DNA from: CAZLLV01 sp964560325
GTDB taxonomy: Bacteria > Acidobacteriota > Thermoanaerobaculia > Multivoradales > DATKCC01
Direction: 5' to 3'
Assembly: GCA_964560325.1 (NCBI GenBank)
Contig: CAZLLV010000276.1
Location: 1 to 14,437, forward strand
DNA length: 14,437 nucleotides
The notes beneath the pieces are model-generated. The model worked only from the letters and a program-made list of their open reading frames with translations, was not told the origin of the DNA and made no database searches. Positions within the stretch are counted from its first letter, which is position 1. Each line of letters begins with the position of its first letter. The position numbers were made by a program, and so were the translations under genes. Positions 1-7,150 of the stretch are shown piece by piece.

Positions 1-318
1 CTCGTCGAGGTAGTAGCCCTCCGCCACCTCGTGGTCGAGCCCGACGAAGCGCACGCCGAGGGCCAGGACGAGGAGGAGCGGTGGAACGAGTGGGGCGAAG
101 CTCCGGAGGCGGCGCGCTCGCGCGACGGAGCGGGCGATCCACACGGCCCCGAGAGCGAGGGTGAGCGCGGCGGCGAGCCCCACCACGGCGCGCGCGACCG
201 GAGCCGGCGCCGGCCGGCCGAGGGCCTCGGCGAGCCAGAAGCCCACCGCCGCCACCCACGCCACCGCCGGGGCGAGGACCACCGCCCACCGCGCCGGCCG
301 CTCAGCGCGAGAACTCAC
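1..318 (-). CDS. N-terminal part of a GT-C (GT39/ArnT-like) membrane glycosyltransferase
   Basis: Partial gene; only the first 106 codons lie in the window. It is too short to stand out as an ORF but is well supported. It begins with GTG at 318-316, preceded at a 7-nt spacing by a clean GAGGAG Shine-Dalgarno. The start overlaps the last 17 bp of the upstream membrane-protein gene, so the two are probably translationally coupled. The protein has three hydrophobic stretches (about residues 12-31, 43-62 and 77-92). The third is followed by RFVGLDHEVAEGYYLDE (residues 90-106). In GT39/ArnT/PMT-type enzymes an Asp-Glu pair in the first extracytoplasmic loop, after an R-x-x-GLD stretch, carries the catalytic Asp, and this match is the basis for the family call. 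Such enzymes use polyprenyl-phosphate sugars outside the cytoplasmic membrane. The rest of the gene lies outside the window, so acceptor and exact family are unknown. Confidence 0.72.
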   Translation of the reverse strand, partial: MSSRAERPARWAVVLAPAVAWVAAVGFWLAEALGRPAPAPVARAVVGLAAALTLALGAVWIARSVARARRLRSFAPLVPPLLLVLALGVRFVGLDHEVAEGYYLDE

Positions 319-1858
319 CCGAAAGCTCCTCGACCGACAGCTCGACGAATCGGCCGCTCTCGTAGCTCCAGCCGCGCAGCGGTACCTCCGGCAGCCCGTT
401 CCAGCGCCGGTGGCCGGAGAGGAGCGCGTAGATGCCGCCGTACTGGCAGCGCTCCGGCTCGAGCCTGATCTCCCGGCAGTCGAGTGGCGCGCCGGCCGCC
501 GTGCGGTCGAGCCAGTAGGCGAGCGACTCCTCCGCCGTCGGCCGCACCCGCAGCCAGAGGTGGGCCTGCTCGCTCCCGGCGAGCAGCAGGCGGGGGTACT
601 GCTCGACCGCGGCGAGCAGGTGGTGGAGCGGCAGCAGGAGGAGGACCGCCGCGGCGTAGCGGGCGGGGCGGCGGGAGCGGAAGGCCGCGCGCTCGGTCGC
701 CGCCCGCCAGACCCAGGCGTAGAGGAGGTAGAAGCCGGCGAGCAGGGCGGTCGAGCGGCGCAGGCCCTGCGGCCCGGTGCCGGCGCTCACCACCAACAGG
801 TTGAGCGCCGGCAGCAGCCAGGCGAGGGCGATCCAGGTCCGCCGGCCGGGCCACGGCACCGATTCCGCGGGCCGCGCGCGGAGGAGCGCGACGCTCCCCG
901 CCGCGACCCCCAGGAAGGCGGCGAGGCCGAGCGGCCCGGCGAGATCGGAGCGCTCGACCCAGTAGTAGTAGCTCGTGCCACGAACGAAGAGGTCGTGGAG
1001 GGCGACGCCGACGTGCCGGGCGACCGTCGCCGGGTCGAGGTCGAAGCCGGTGCCGCCGCCGCGGAAGAGGCCGGAGCCGGTGGCCGGATCGTGGAACAGC
1101 CGCGCCGGCCGGTCGAGCCACGCCGCCGCCGCCGCGACCGGCAGGAGGAAGCCGGCGAGCGCCGGCAGGACGGCACCGGGCGAGAGCCCGGGGAGGCCGA
1201 GTGGCCCGGTGCGGCCGTCGTCCCCGGCTCCGGCCGCCGGCACGACCAGGTAGGCGAGCGCCAGCGCCGGCAGGTAGAAGACGAAGACCGGGTAGGAGGT
1301 CCAGGCGAGCATGGCGACGGCGCCGAAGGCGAAGCCGAGCGGGCCGCGCGCCGCGGCGGACCGGCCGCCCCCCCGCAGGAGCGCGAGGATCGCCAGCAGG
1401 TAGGGCAGGAAGAGGAGATCGGTGCCGAAGCTGGTGCCGACCGTCGCGAAGTAGAGGAAGGACGGCGACAGGCCAATCGCGAGGAGCGGCACCGCCGCCC
1501 GCCCGGGACCGAGCGGCTCACCGGCGTGCCCCCACGGCCGGCGCAGCACCCAGGCGAGGCAGAGCACGGCGCCGGCGTAGAGCGCGAGCTTCCACCATTT
1601 GGCGGTGAAGAGCGAGAAGCCGAAGAGCTCGTAGGCGGCGAGGAGCTGGCCGTACCACCCGACGTTGGTCGAGATGCCGTCGAACAGGGCATGGTGGTCG
1701 AGCCACCAGGCGTTGCGCGCTCCCTCGGCGACCTCTTCGAAGCGCAGGATGCGCGTGCTCCGCCCGACCCAGAGCGCCTGCACCCCGGCGAGCAGGAACG
1801 GCAGGAGCCAGTAGGCGGCCTCGGCGGCCCGGAGCCGGCGGTTCGGTTGCGGGGGCAC
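302..1858 (-). CDS. Polytopic membrane protein, putative GT-C-like glycosyltransferase
   Basis: 518-residue integral membrane protein with about 11-12 hydrophobic helices (for example residues 16-32, 92-106, 121-139, 143-161, 174-207, 228-247, 308-326, 341-359, 371-385, 401-416) and a soluble C-terminal tail of about 100 residues. The layout resembles GT-C transferases: a short N-terminus, one helix, then an acidic loop (RILRFEEVAEGARN, residues 36-49), then a TNVGWYGQLLAAYELFG stretch like the PMT_2 second helix. The catalytic position reads Glu-Glu (E41-E42) instead of Asp-Glu, so activity is uncertain; it could be a diverged transferase or an unrelated polytopic protein. The start is GTG at 1858-1856; an in-frame TAG twelve bases upstream excludes a longer protein. 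It leads a leftward unit with the partial glycosyltransferase, which overlaps its end by 17 bp. Its promoter faces that of the rightward glycosyltransferase across 25 bp. Confidence 0.78.
   Translation of the reverse strand: MPPQPNRRLRAAEAAYWLLPFLLAGVQALWVGRSTRILRFEEVAEGARNAWWLDHHALFDGISTNVGWYGQLLAAYELFGFSLFTAKWWKLALYAGAVLCLAWVLRRPWGHAGEPLGPGRAAVPLLAIGLSPSFLYFATVGTSFGTDLLFLPYLLAILALLRGGGRSAAARGPLGFAFGAVAMLAWTSYPVFVFYLPALALAYLVVPAAGAGDDGRTGPLGLPGLSPGAVLPALAGFLLPVAAAAAWLDRPARLFHDPATGSGLFRGGGTGFDLDPATVARHVGVALHDLFVRGTSYYYWVERSDLAGPLGLAAFLGVAAGSVALLRARPAESVPWPGRRTWIALAWLLPALNLLVVSAGTGPQGLRRSTALLAGFYLLYAWVWRAATERAAFRSRRPARYAAAVLLLLPLHHLLAAVEQYPRLLLAGSEQAHLWLRVRPTAEESLAYWLDRTAAGAPLDCREIRLEPERCQYGGIYALLSGHRRWNGLPEVPLRGWSYESGRFVELSVEELSGEFSR
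326..331 (-). promoter_or_regulatory. Shine-Dalgarno GAGGAG for the partial glycosyltransferase
   Basis: GAGGAG on the minus strand, 7 nt before the GTG at 318-316, inside the end of the upstream coding sequence. It fixes the start of the partial gene and shows that this downstream cistron uses a ribosome binding site, unlike several first genes in the window. Confidence 0.6.
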
Positions 1859-1868
1859 GGAGATCGCC

Positions 1869-1875
1869 TATCCTA
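1869..1875. promoter_or_regulatory. Shared symmetric -10 element of two divergent genes
   Basis: TATCCTA lies in the 25-bp gap between the start codons at 1858 (minus) and 1884 (plus). Read rightward it gives TATCCT (1869-1874), 9 nt before the ATG. Read leftward it gives TAGGAT (1875-1870), 11 nt before the GTG. The two overlap by five bases. Usual -10 to start-site spacing predicts leaders of only about 3 and 5 nt. No convincing -35 box is visible. It is one of the few AT-rich spots in this GC-rich region. Confidence 0.5.
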
Positions 1876-1883
1876 CAGCCGCG

Positions 1884-3545
1884 ATGGAAGGCGACTCCAC
1901 CCGCTCGCGCCCGACCGGTTCCGGCACGCTCACCGGCGCCGCCATCGCCCTCGCCTTCCTGCTCGCCGGCCTCCTCACCCTCCCCGACCGCGGCCTGACC
2001 TGGGACGAGCCGGAGAGCCTGCTCGCCGGGGCCGGCAACCTGGAGATCGTCGCGACCCTCGCCTCCGGCGGCACCGACTTCGAGTGGCCGTGGCACGAGC
2101 TGCGCGGCCATCAGTTCGTGATCGACACGGTCCGGGTGCTGGTCGCGCGGGCCGTGGGACCGCTCGTCGGCGGGCCGGAGATCGCCGGCGTGCCGATCCG
2201 CGGCTTCCACCTCTTCCACCTCCTGCTCGCGACCGCCTCGCTCTTCCTGGCCCATCGGCTGGCGGTCGACCTGTCGGGGAGCGTCCGCGTCGGCGCGCTG
2301 TCGGCGCTCCTCCTCGCCACCCTGCCGAAGCTCCTCGCCCACTCGCAGAACAACCCGAAGGACCTGGTGGCGCTCTTCGTCTACGCACTCTTCCTCTGGG
2401 CGCTCGAGCGCGCGATCCGGAGCGCAGATGGGGACGAGCGGCTCCGCCTCCTGCCGTTCGCCGGCGCGGGCGCCGTGCTCGGCTTCGCCTTCGCGAGCCA
2501 CGTCCTCTCCGCCCTCCTGGTGCCGATCGGCGGCGGCTGGCTCCTCTACCGGCTCCGCGGTCGCCCCGGGCGCGGGCGAGAGATCGTCCGCGCGGCGGCG
2601 GTCCTCGGCCTCTCCTCCGGCCTCGCGACCTTCGCCCTCTGGCCCTGGCTCTGGGCGGACCCGCTCGTCCGCACGGCGCGGGCGGCCCGGCGGGTGGTCG
2701 CCTTCCCGCTCGAGATGGACGTGCTTCACCTCGGCCGGCTCTACCCCGCCGCCGAGCTGCCCCGCGAGTACTTCCTGGTCCACCTCGCCGCCTCGACGCC
2801 GCTCTTCGTGCTCGCGGCCGCGGTCGCGGGGGCGGTCCTGGCGTTCCGGCGCTCGCGGCGGGACGGGCGGCGAGACCTCGCCGTCCTCGCCCTCTTCTGG
2901 CTCGGCGTGCCGGTCGTCGCCGAGGCGTTCACCAGCGCCCGCTACGACGGGGTGCGCCACCTGCTCTGCGTGCTGCCGGCGCTCGCGATCCTGGCGGGGC
3001 TCGGGGTCGATGGGCTCCTGCGCCGGCTCGGCGACGGACCGACCGTCCGCCGGCTCGCCGCCGCCGGCCTCGCGCTGGTCACCGGCTCCTGGCTCTGGAC
3101 GCTGGTCGACCTGGCGCGCTACCACCCGTACCAGGACGCCTACCTGAACGCGGCGACCCGCCGGGCGCTGGCGCTCGCCGGCCGGGAGCCGCAGGCGGTC
3201 TTCGAGCTCGAGTACTGGGGCGCGGCCTACAAGGAGGGCGCCGAGTGGCTGAGCGCGCGGGCGGCGGAGCGGGAGGAGCGGGCGACCGTCCTCGTCCCCT
3301 TCGGCGCCTGGTGCGCGGCACCGTACGCCGGTCCGGGGCTGACCGTGACCGGCGACCTCTGGCTCGACGGCCGCGCCGGCGACCTGGGTGTGAGCGAGGC
3401 GCGGGGAAGCGCCGACCACCTGATGGTCCTCCCGCGCCCGAGCTTCTTCACCCCGGCCGTCGAGCGGGTCCGGCGCGAGCGCGAGCCGGTGTACACCGTC
3501 GAGCGCCTGGGGGCGACGCTTCTGGAGATCTACGTTCTGGATTGA
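1884..3545 (+). CDS. PMT-like (GT39 / PMT_2) membrane glycosyltransferase
   Basis: 553-residue polytopic protein, normal length for the family, with about 9-11 hydrophobic helices. Recognisable family landmarks occur in order: RGLTWDEPES (residues 36-45) with catalytic-loop D41-E42; AHSQNNPKD (152-160), the conserved loop after the fourth or fifth helix; ALWPWLWADP; ARYDGVRHLLCVLPALAILAG; YHPYQDAYLNA; and, near the C-terminus, FELEYWGAAYKEGAEWL. The family transfers a sugar from a polyprenyl-phosphate donor to an acceptor on the outer face of the cytoplasmic membrane; donor and acceptor cannot be told here. The ATG at 1884 is preceded by no Shine-Dalgarno but by TATCCT 9 nt upstream, so translation is probably leaderless or nearly so. 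It leads the rightward group with the SGNH hydrolase (50-bp gap) and a second GT-C transferase. Confidence 0.9.
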   Translation: MEGDSTRSRPTGSGTLTGAAIALAFLLAGLLTLPDRGLTWDEPESLLAGAGNLEIVATLASGGTDFEWPWHELRGHQFVIDTVRVLVARAVGPLVGGPEIAGVPIRGFHLFHLLLATASLFLAHRLAVDLSGSVRVGALSALLLATLPKLLAHSQNNPKDLVALFVYALFLWALERAIRSADGDERLRLLPFAGAGAVLGFAFASHVLSALLVPIGGGWLLYRLRGRPGRGREIVRAAAVLGLSSGLATFALWPWLWADPLVRTARAARRVVAFPLEMDVLHLGRLYPAAELPREYFLVHLAASTPLFVLAAAVAGAVLAFRRSRRDGRRDLAVLALFWLGVPVVAEAFTSARYDGVRHLLCVLPALAILAGLGVDGLLRRLGDGPTVRRLAAAGLALVTGSWLWTLVDLARYHPYQDAYLNAATRRALALAGREPQAVFELEYWGAAYKEGAEWLSARAAEREERATVLVPFGAWCAAPYAGPGLTVTGDLWLDGRAGDLGVSEARGSADHLMVLPRPSFFTPAVERVRREREPVYTVERLGATLLEIYVLD

Positions 3546-3581
3546 AGAGAGTACGGAGTGGGGTGGCAAGGCGAGTTTCGA

Positions 3582-3587
3582 TAGGAT
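3582..3587 (+). promoter_or_regulatory. TAGGAT: -10 element or AGGA ribosome binding site
   Basis: TAGGAT sits 8 nt before the GTG at 3596. It can be read as a -10 hexamer giving a leader of about 2 nt, or its AGGA can act as a Shine-Dalgarno at a 9-nt spacing on a transcript from the upstream gene. The same hexamer appears as the leftward -10 at 1875-1870. Sequence alone does not decide between the two. Confidence 0.35.
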
Positions 3588-3595
3588 GGCCCGCC

Positions 3596-4765
3596 GTGAC
3601 GAGAACCGCCTTCCTCTCCGCCGCCTCGCTCGCGCTCCTGCTGGCCGCCTCGCCGGCCGGGGCGCAGACCGTCTACCTCGCCTTCGGCGACTCGATCACC
3701 AATCCGCAGGGCGCCTACGACGAGCCGAGCCGGCCCTGCCCGGAGGAGTGCGGCTACCCCGGTCGCCTCGAGGACATGCTCCAGGCCGCCGGCGTCGAGG
3801 CCGAGGTGATCAACCGCGGGCTCGGCGGCGAGGACACGACCGAGGGCATCGAGCGGATCGACCAGGTGCTCGGCTCGGTCGACGCCGACGTGATGCTGCT
3901 GATGGAGGGCACCAACGACGTCAGCAAGGGGATCTCGCCGGAGACCACCCGGTTCAACCTGAACCAGATGGCGCAGAAGGCGGCGGCGCGTGGAATCACG
4001 ACCGTGCACGCCACGGTCATCCCCCGCATCCCGGACGCCAACCTGGGCGACGGCGACAACGTCGTCACCCAGCGGCTCAACTGGGAGATCCGCAAGCTCG
4101 CCTACGACCGCGGGCGCGAGCTGGCCGACCCGTTCGAGGTCTTCGGCAGCATCCCGAACGTCTTCGCCGAGTACTACTCGCCGGGCGGCGACGCGGTCGG
4201 CCACCCGAACGCGGCCGGCTTCGATCTGCTGGCCGAGATCTTCTTCGACGTCGTGACCGGGGTCGACAGCGTGCCGCCGGTGCCGGGCGGGGTCGAGCCG
4301 AGCGACGGCGCCGACAGCGTCGCGGGCATGGCGCAGGTGCGTCTCACCCTCTACGACTTCGGCGACGGCATCGACATCGGCGCGACCGACCTCTTGATCA
4401 ACGGCCAGCCGGTGCCGGCGAGCATCACCGGCGACTCCCGCCGCGCCGACCTGCGCTACACGCCGACGACTCCGTTCCCCGGCGTGGTCGACGTCGGCTA
4501 CCACGCGGTCGACCTGTCGCCGGCCCGCAACGAGCGCACGCGGGAGCTCGCCACCTTCACCACCCGCGGCGCCCAGTTCCTGGAGGGGGACCTGAACGAG
4601 GACGGCCGGGTCGACGGCATCGACCTGCTCGCGCTCGCCCGCGCCTTCGGCTCGGTCAACGGCGAGAGCCGCTACGCACGCTACGTCGACATCAACCGGG
4701 ACAACCGGGTCGACGGCGCCGACCTCGCCATCCTGGCCGCCAACTTCGGCCAGAGCATCGGCTAG
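3596..4765 (+). CDS. Secreted SGNH/GDSL hydrolase with C-terminal dockerin-like domain
   Basis: 389-residue exported hydrolase. A Sec signal peptide (residues 1-23, ending AGA before Q24) fixes the start at GTG 3596; the frame is open far upstream only because of GC bias. The SGNH fold covers about residues 25-220: block I GDSIT with nucleophile S33, a glycine loop NRGLGG (73-78), block III GTND with N107, and block V GDAVGHPN with D199 and H203. Such enzymes hydrolyse esters, often acetyl groups on polysaccharides, or short lipids. Residues about 225-325 look like a beta-rich Ig-like linker domain. Residues 331-389 hold two EF-hand-like dockerin repeats with calcium ligands at D332/N334/D336/D343 and D365/N367/D369/D376, each followed by an L-A-x-x-FG helix end. 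No cohesin is in the window. The position between two GT-C transferases suggests a role on surface glycans, which is inference. Confidence 0.92.
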   Translation: MTRTAFLSAASLALLLAASPAGAQTVYLAFGDSITNPQGAYDEPSRPCPEECGYPGRLEDMLQAAGVEAEVINRGLGGEDTTEGIERIDQVLGSVDADVMLLMEGTNDVSKGISPETTRFNLNQMAQKAAARGITTVHATVIPRIPDANLGDGDNVVTQRLNWEIRKLAYDRGRELADPFEVFGSIPNVFAEYYSPGGDAVGHPNAAGFDLLAEIFFDVVTGVDSVPPVPGGVEPSDGADSVAGMAQVRLTLYDFGDGIDIGATDLLINGQPVPASITGDSRRADLRYTPTTPFPGVVDVGYHAVDLSPARNERTRELATFTTRGAQFLEGDLNEDGRVDGIDLLALARAFGSVNGESRYARYVDINRDNRVDGADLAILAANFGQSIG

Positions 4766-4787
4766 CCCGGGCTCTCCGGGTCCGGGC
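4765..4787 (+). other. GC-rich stem-loop between hydrolase and transferase genes
   Basis: GCCCGG (4765-4770) can pair with CCGGGC (4782-4787) across an 11-nt loop in the 30-bp gap between the stop codon and the next ATG. No T-run follows, so this is not a standard intrinsic terminator. It might modulate readthrough or re-initiation, or be chance in such GC-rich sequence. Confidence 0.25.
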
Positions 4788-4795
4788 CGCCCCCG

Positions 4796-7150
4796 ATGGG
4801 CCGCACTCCGCGACTGGCGCTCGGCGCCCTCACCCTCTTCCTGGTCGCCTTCCCGCTCGTCCTGGCGCAGCCGGGCGTGCCGTCCGGCCTGAAGGCGGAC
4901 GAGCCCGCCTACTTCGCGATGGCGCTCTCGCTCGCCGAGGACGGCGATCTGCGCTGCGAGCTCCGCGACTTGCGCCGGGTGGTCGAGGCGTTCCCCTTCT
5001 CGTCGACCCGCAACCTGATCCTGATGACCGACGACGGCTGGCGGACCGTCTACTTCGGCAAGCCGTTCGCCTACTCGCTCTTCGCGGCGCCCGCCGCCGC
5101 GCTCGCCGGCGCGCCCGGGATGATCGCCTTCAACATGGCGATGCTCGCCGGCATGATCTGGCTCGGCGCGCTCTATCTCGCGCGCTTCAACGGAGGGGGC
5201 GTCGCGGCGCTCTTCTCGGCCGGCTTCTTCCTGATCTCCGCCGGCTTCGCCTACGTCTTCTGGATCCACCCCGAGATCTTCAACATGGCCGGGGTAATGG
5301 TGTCGCTCTTCCTGCTCTTCCACCGCTTCGCTCCGCCCGCCCCGGTGCCGTCGGGCGGCTGGCGGCGGCGCGGGGCGCGCCTGCGCGACGCGCTCTGGAA
5401 CGACACCGGGCGGACGGTCCTCTCCGGCGCCGCCCTCGGCCTGGCGGTCTACAACAAGCCGATGATGCTCGCCTTCGCGCTGCCGGCGCTCTACCTCTTC
5501 GGCTGGCGCCGCCGTCGGCTCGTGCCGCTCGCGGCCTGGGGCGCCGGCCTCGCCCTGTCGCTCGGCCTCCTGGCCGGCATCGCGTACGCCCTGACCGGCC
5601 ACACCACCGCCTACATCGGCGTGGCGCGCGGCAGCTACGAGATCTGCGATCCGGACGTCATGCCGGTGCAGCCGGAGGTCGCGGAGCTGGCGACGGCAGC
5701 TGGGGTGACGGCGGACGGCGAGGCGGGGGTCGAGGGCGAGGAGATCGAAGCGCTGGAACCGCCGAAGGCGTCTTGGGCGTGGATCCTGGGCCTGCCGGAG
5801 ATGCGGTGGCACGAGACGGTCGAGAACGCCACCTACTTCCTGGTCGGCCGCCACACGGGGCTCTTCCTCTACTTCCCGTTCGCGGTGCTCTCCGTCCTCC
5901 TCTTCCTGCTCCACGACCGGCGGTCCGGCCAGGACGGGGGCCTGCGCTGGGCGAACGCTCTGGCGCTCTTCGTGATCGCCGCTTTCTTCCTGCTCTGGAT
6001 TCCGTTCAACTGGCACGGCGGCGGCGGCTTCGTCGGCAACCGCTACTACGTGAACGCCTACCCCGCCTTCCTCTTCCTGGTCACCCGGATCGCCCCGGCG
6101 TGGACGACGCTCCTCGGCTACCTCGCGGGCGGCGTCTTCCTCTCGTCCGCCCTCTTCACTCCGCTCGGGCGTTCGGTCGCCCACCCGACGCTCCAGTTCC
6201 ACACCCGCAACCCACCGTTCCGGATCTTTCCGGTCGAGCTGTCGCTGCGCCAGGTTCCCGGGTACCAGACGATCAACCTCGGCTCCCTGATGGTGCGGGG
6301 GCGCGACGACCAGGTGATGCCGCGCGGTGGCTCGTTCTGGGTGCGCGGGGCGGACGATGCCGAGGTCTGGCTCCAGAGCGTCGCGCCGCTCGAGCGGATC
6401 TTCTTCGCGGTCGAGAGCGTCGCCGACGGCAACCGCGTGACGATCGAGGCCGGCGGCGACCGCCGGCAGGTCGAGCTCGGCGCGGGACAGGCGGCGCACG
6501 TCGAGCTCGTTCCCGACGGGCCCGACCGGGTGCGCTGGAAGCTCGGAGTGCCGCTCTACGTCTACCGGCTCGACGTGACGACGAAGACCGGCGAGGTCGA
6601 GCAGTTCGAGTCCCTGGCGCCGCCCGAGCGCTGCGCCTACTTCCCGTACAACGCGAGCTGGGAGGACGGCTTCTTCGTCGGCGCCCGGCTGACCTGGCTC
6701 GGCTCGCCCGACCTGCTCGAACGGGACGTGTTCGGGGTCGCGTGGCAAGGCGCCCGGGTGCCGTGGCGGGCCGGCGCCGGCGACACCTTCACCTTCCCCA
6801 GCCAGCTGACCAACACGAGCGGCGCGACCTGGCCCGCGGGCGGCGCGGTGGCGGTGAGCCTCTCCTACCACTGGGAGGACGCGAGCGGCCGCGAGGTGGT
6901 GCGCGAGGGTCTGCGCACGCGGCTGCCGGAGGACGTGCCGCCGGACGGCTCGGTGACGGTGCGCCAGGAGGTACGGGCGCCCGAGGAGCCGGGGGCGTAC
7001 ACGCTGGTGCTCGAGCCGGTCTACGAGAACGTCGCCTGGTTCTCCGACCGCGTGGGCGAGGAGGCGACGGTGCGCGCGCGGGTGCGGGTGGTGCCGCCGG
7101 AGCGGATGGCGGCGCCGCCGGACGGCCTCGAGGTCGAAGAGATCGAGTAG
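4796..7150 (+). CDS. GT-C membrane glycosyltransferase with large C-terminal extracytoplasmic domain
   Basis: 784 residues in two parts. The N-terminal part (about 1-460) is polytopic, with an ArnT/PMT-like first-loop motif SGLKADEPAYFAMALSLAEDG holding D35-E36, a second-loop IHPEIFNMA (157-165), and a later extracytoplasmic loop (about 280-345) with an acidic stretch near 300-320. After the last helix (about 437-455) come roughly 330 soluble residues. Their end (about 660-768) is an Ig-like sandwich with an NTSGATWP turn, a W-x-D strand, LPEDVPPDGSV and EPGAYTLVLE. Similar W-rich modules occur at the ends of other bacterial transferases and are thought to be extracytoplasmic. The family uses polyprenyl-linked sugars. 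The ATG at 4796 has no visible Shine-Dalgarno; it follows the hydrolase by 30 bp and is probably co-transcribed. Its TAG directly abuts the stop of the convergent phosphodiesterase gene. Confidence 0.9.
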   Translation: MGRTPRLALGALTLFLVAFPLVLAQPGVPSGLKADEPAYFAMALSLAEDGDLRCELRDLRRVVEAFPFSSTRNLILMTDDGWRTVYFGKPFAYSLFAAPAAALAGAPGMIAFNMAMLAGMIWLGALYLARFNGGGVAALFSAGFFLISAGFAYVFWIHPEIFNMAGVMVSLFLLFHRFAPPAPVPSGGWRRRGARLRDALWNDTGRTVLSGAALGLAVYNKPMMLAFALPALYLFGWRRRRLVPLAAWGAGLALSLGLLAGIAYALTGHTTAYIGVARGSYEICDPDVMPVQPEVAELATAAGVTADGEAGVEGEEIEALEPPKASWAWILGLPEMRWHETVENATYFLVGRHTGLFLYFPFAVLSVLLFLLHDRRSGQDGGLRWANALALFVIAAFFLLWIPFNWHGGGGFVGNRYYVNAYPAFLFLVTRIAPAWTTLLGYLAGGVFLSSALFTPLGRSVAHPTLQFHTRNPPFRIFPVELSLRQVPGYQTINLGSLMVRGRDDQVMPRGGSFWVRGADDAEVWLQSVAPLERIFFAVESVADGNRVTIEAGGDRRQVELGAGQAAHVELVPDGPDRVRWKLGVPLYVYRLDVTTKTGEVEQFESLAPPERCAYFPYNASWEDGFFVGARLTWLGSPDLLERDVFGVAWQGARVPWRAGAGDTFTFPSQLTNTSGATWPAGGAVAVSLSYHWEDASGREVVREGLRTRLPEDVPPDGSVTVRQEVRAPEEPGAYTLVLEPVYENVAWFSDRVGEEATVRARVRVVPPERMAAPPDGLEVEEIE

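Noticed and set aside
1518..3569. 683-codon open frame on the minus strand
   Set aside because: It spans two divergent real genes and the promoter gap in a mirror frame and has no recognisable domain.
161..3595. Open frame of more than 1,100 codons upstream of and in frame with the SGNH hydrolase
   Set aside because: It is antisense to one membrane protein and out of frame with another, is extremely rich in Arg, Gly, Ala and Pro, and has no domain signal. Stop codons are simply rare at this GC content. The hydrolase signal peptide fixes the real start at 3596.
3530..6871. 1,113-codon open frame on the minus strand
   Set aside because: It is antisense to the SGNH hydrolase and the large glycosyltransferase, both with clear motifs, and its composition is that of a mirror frame.
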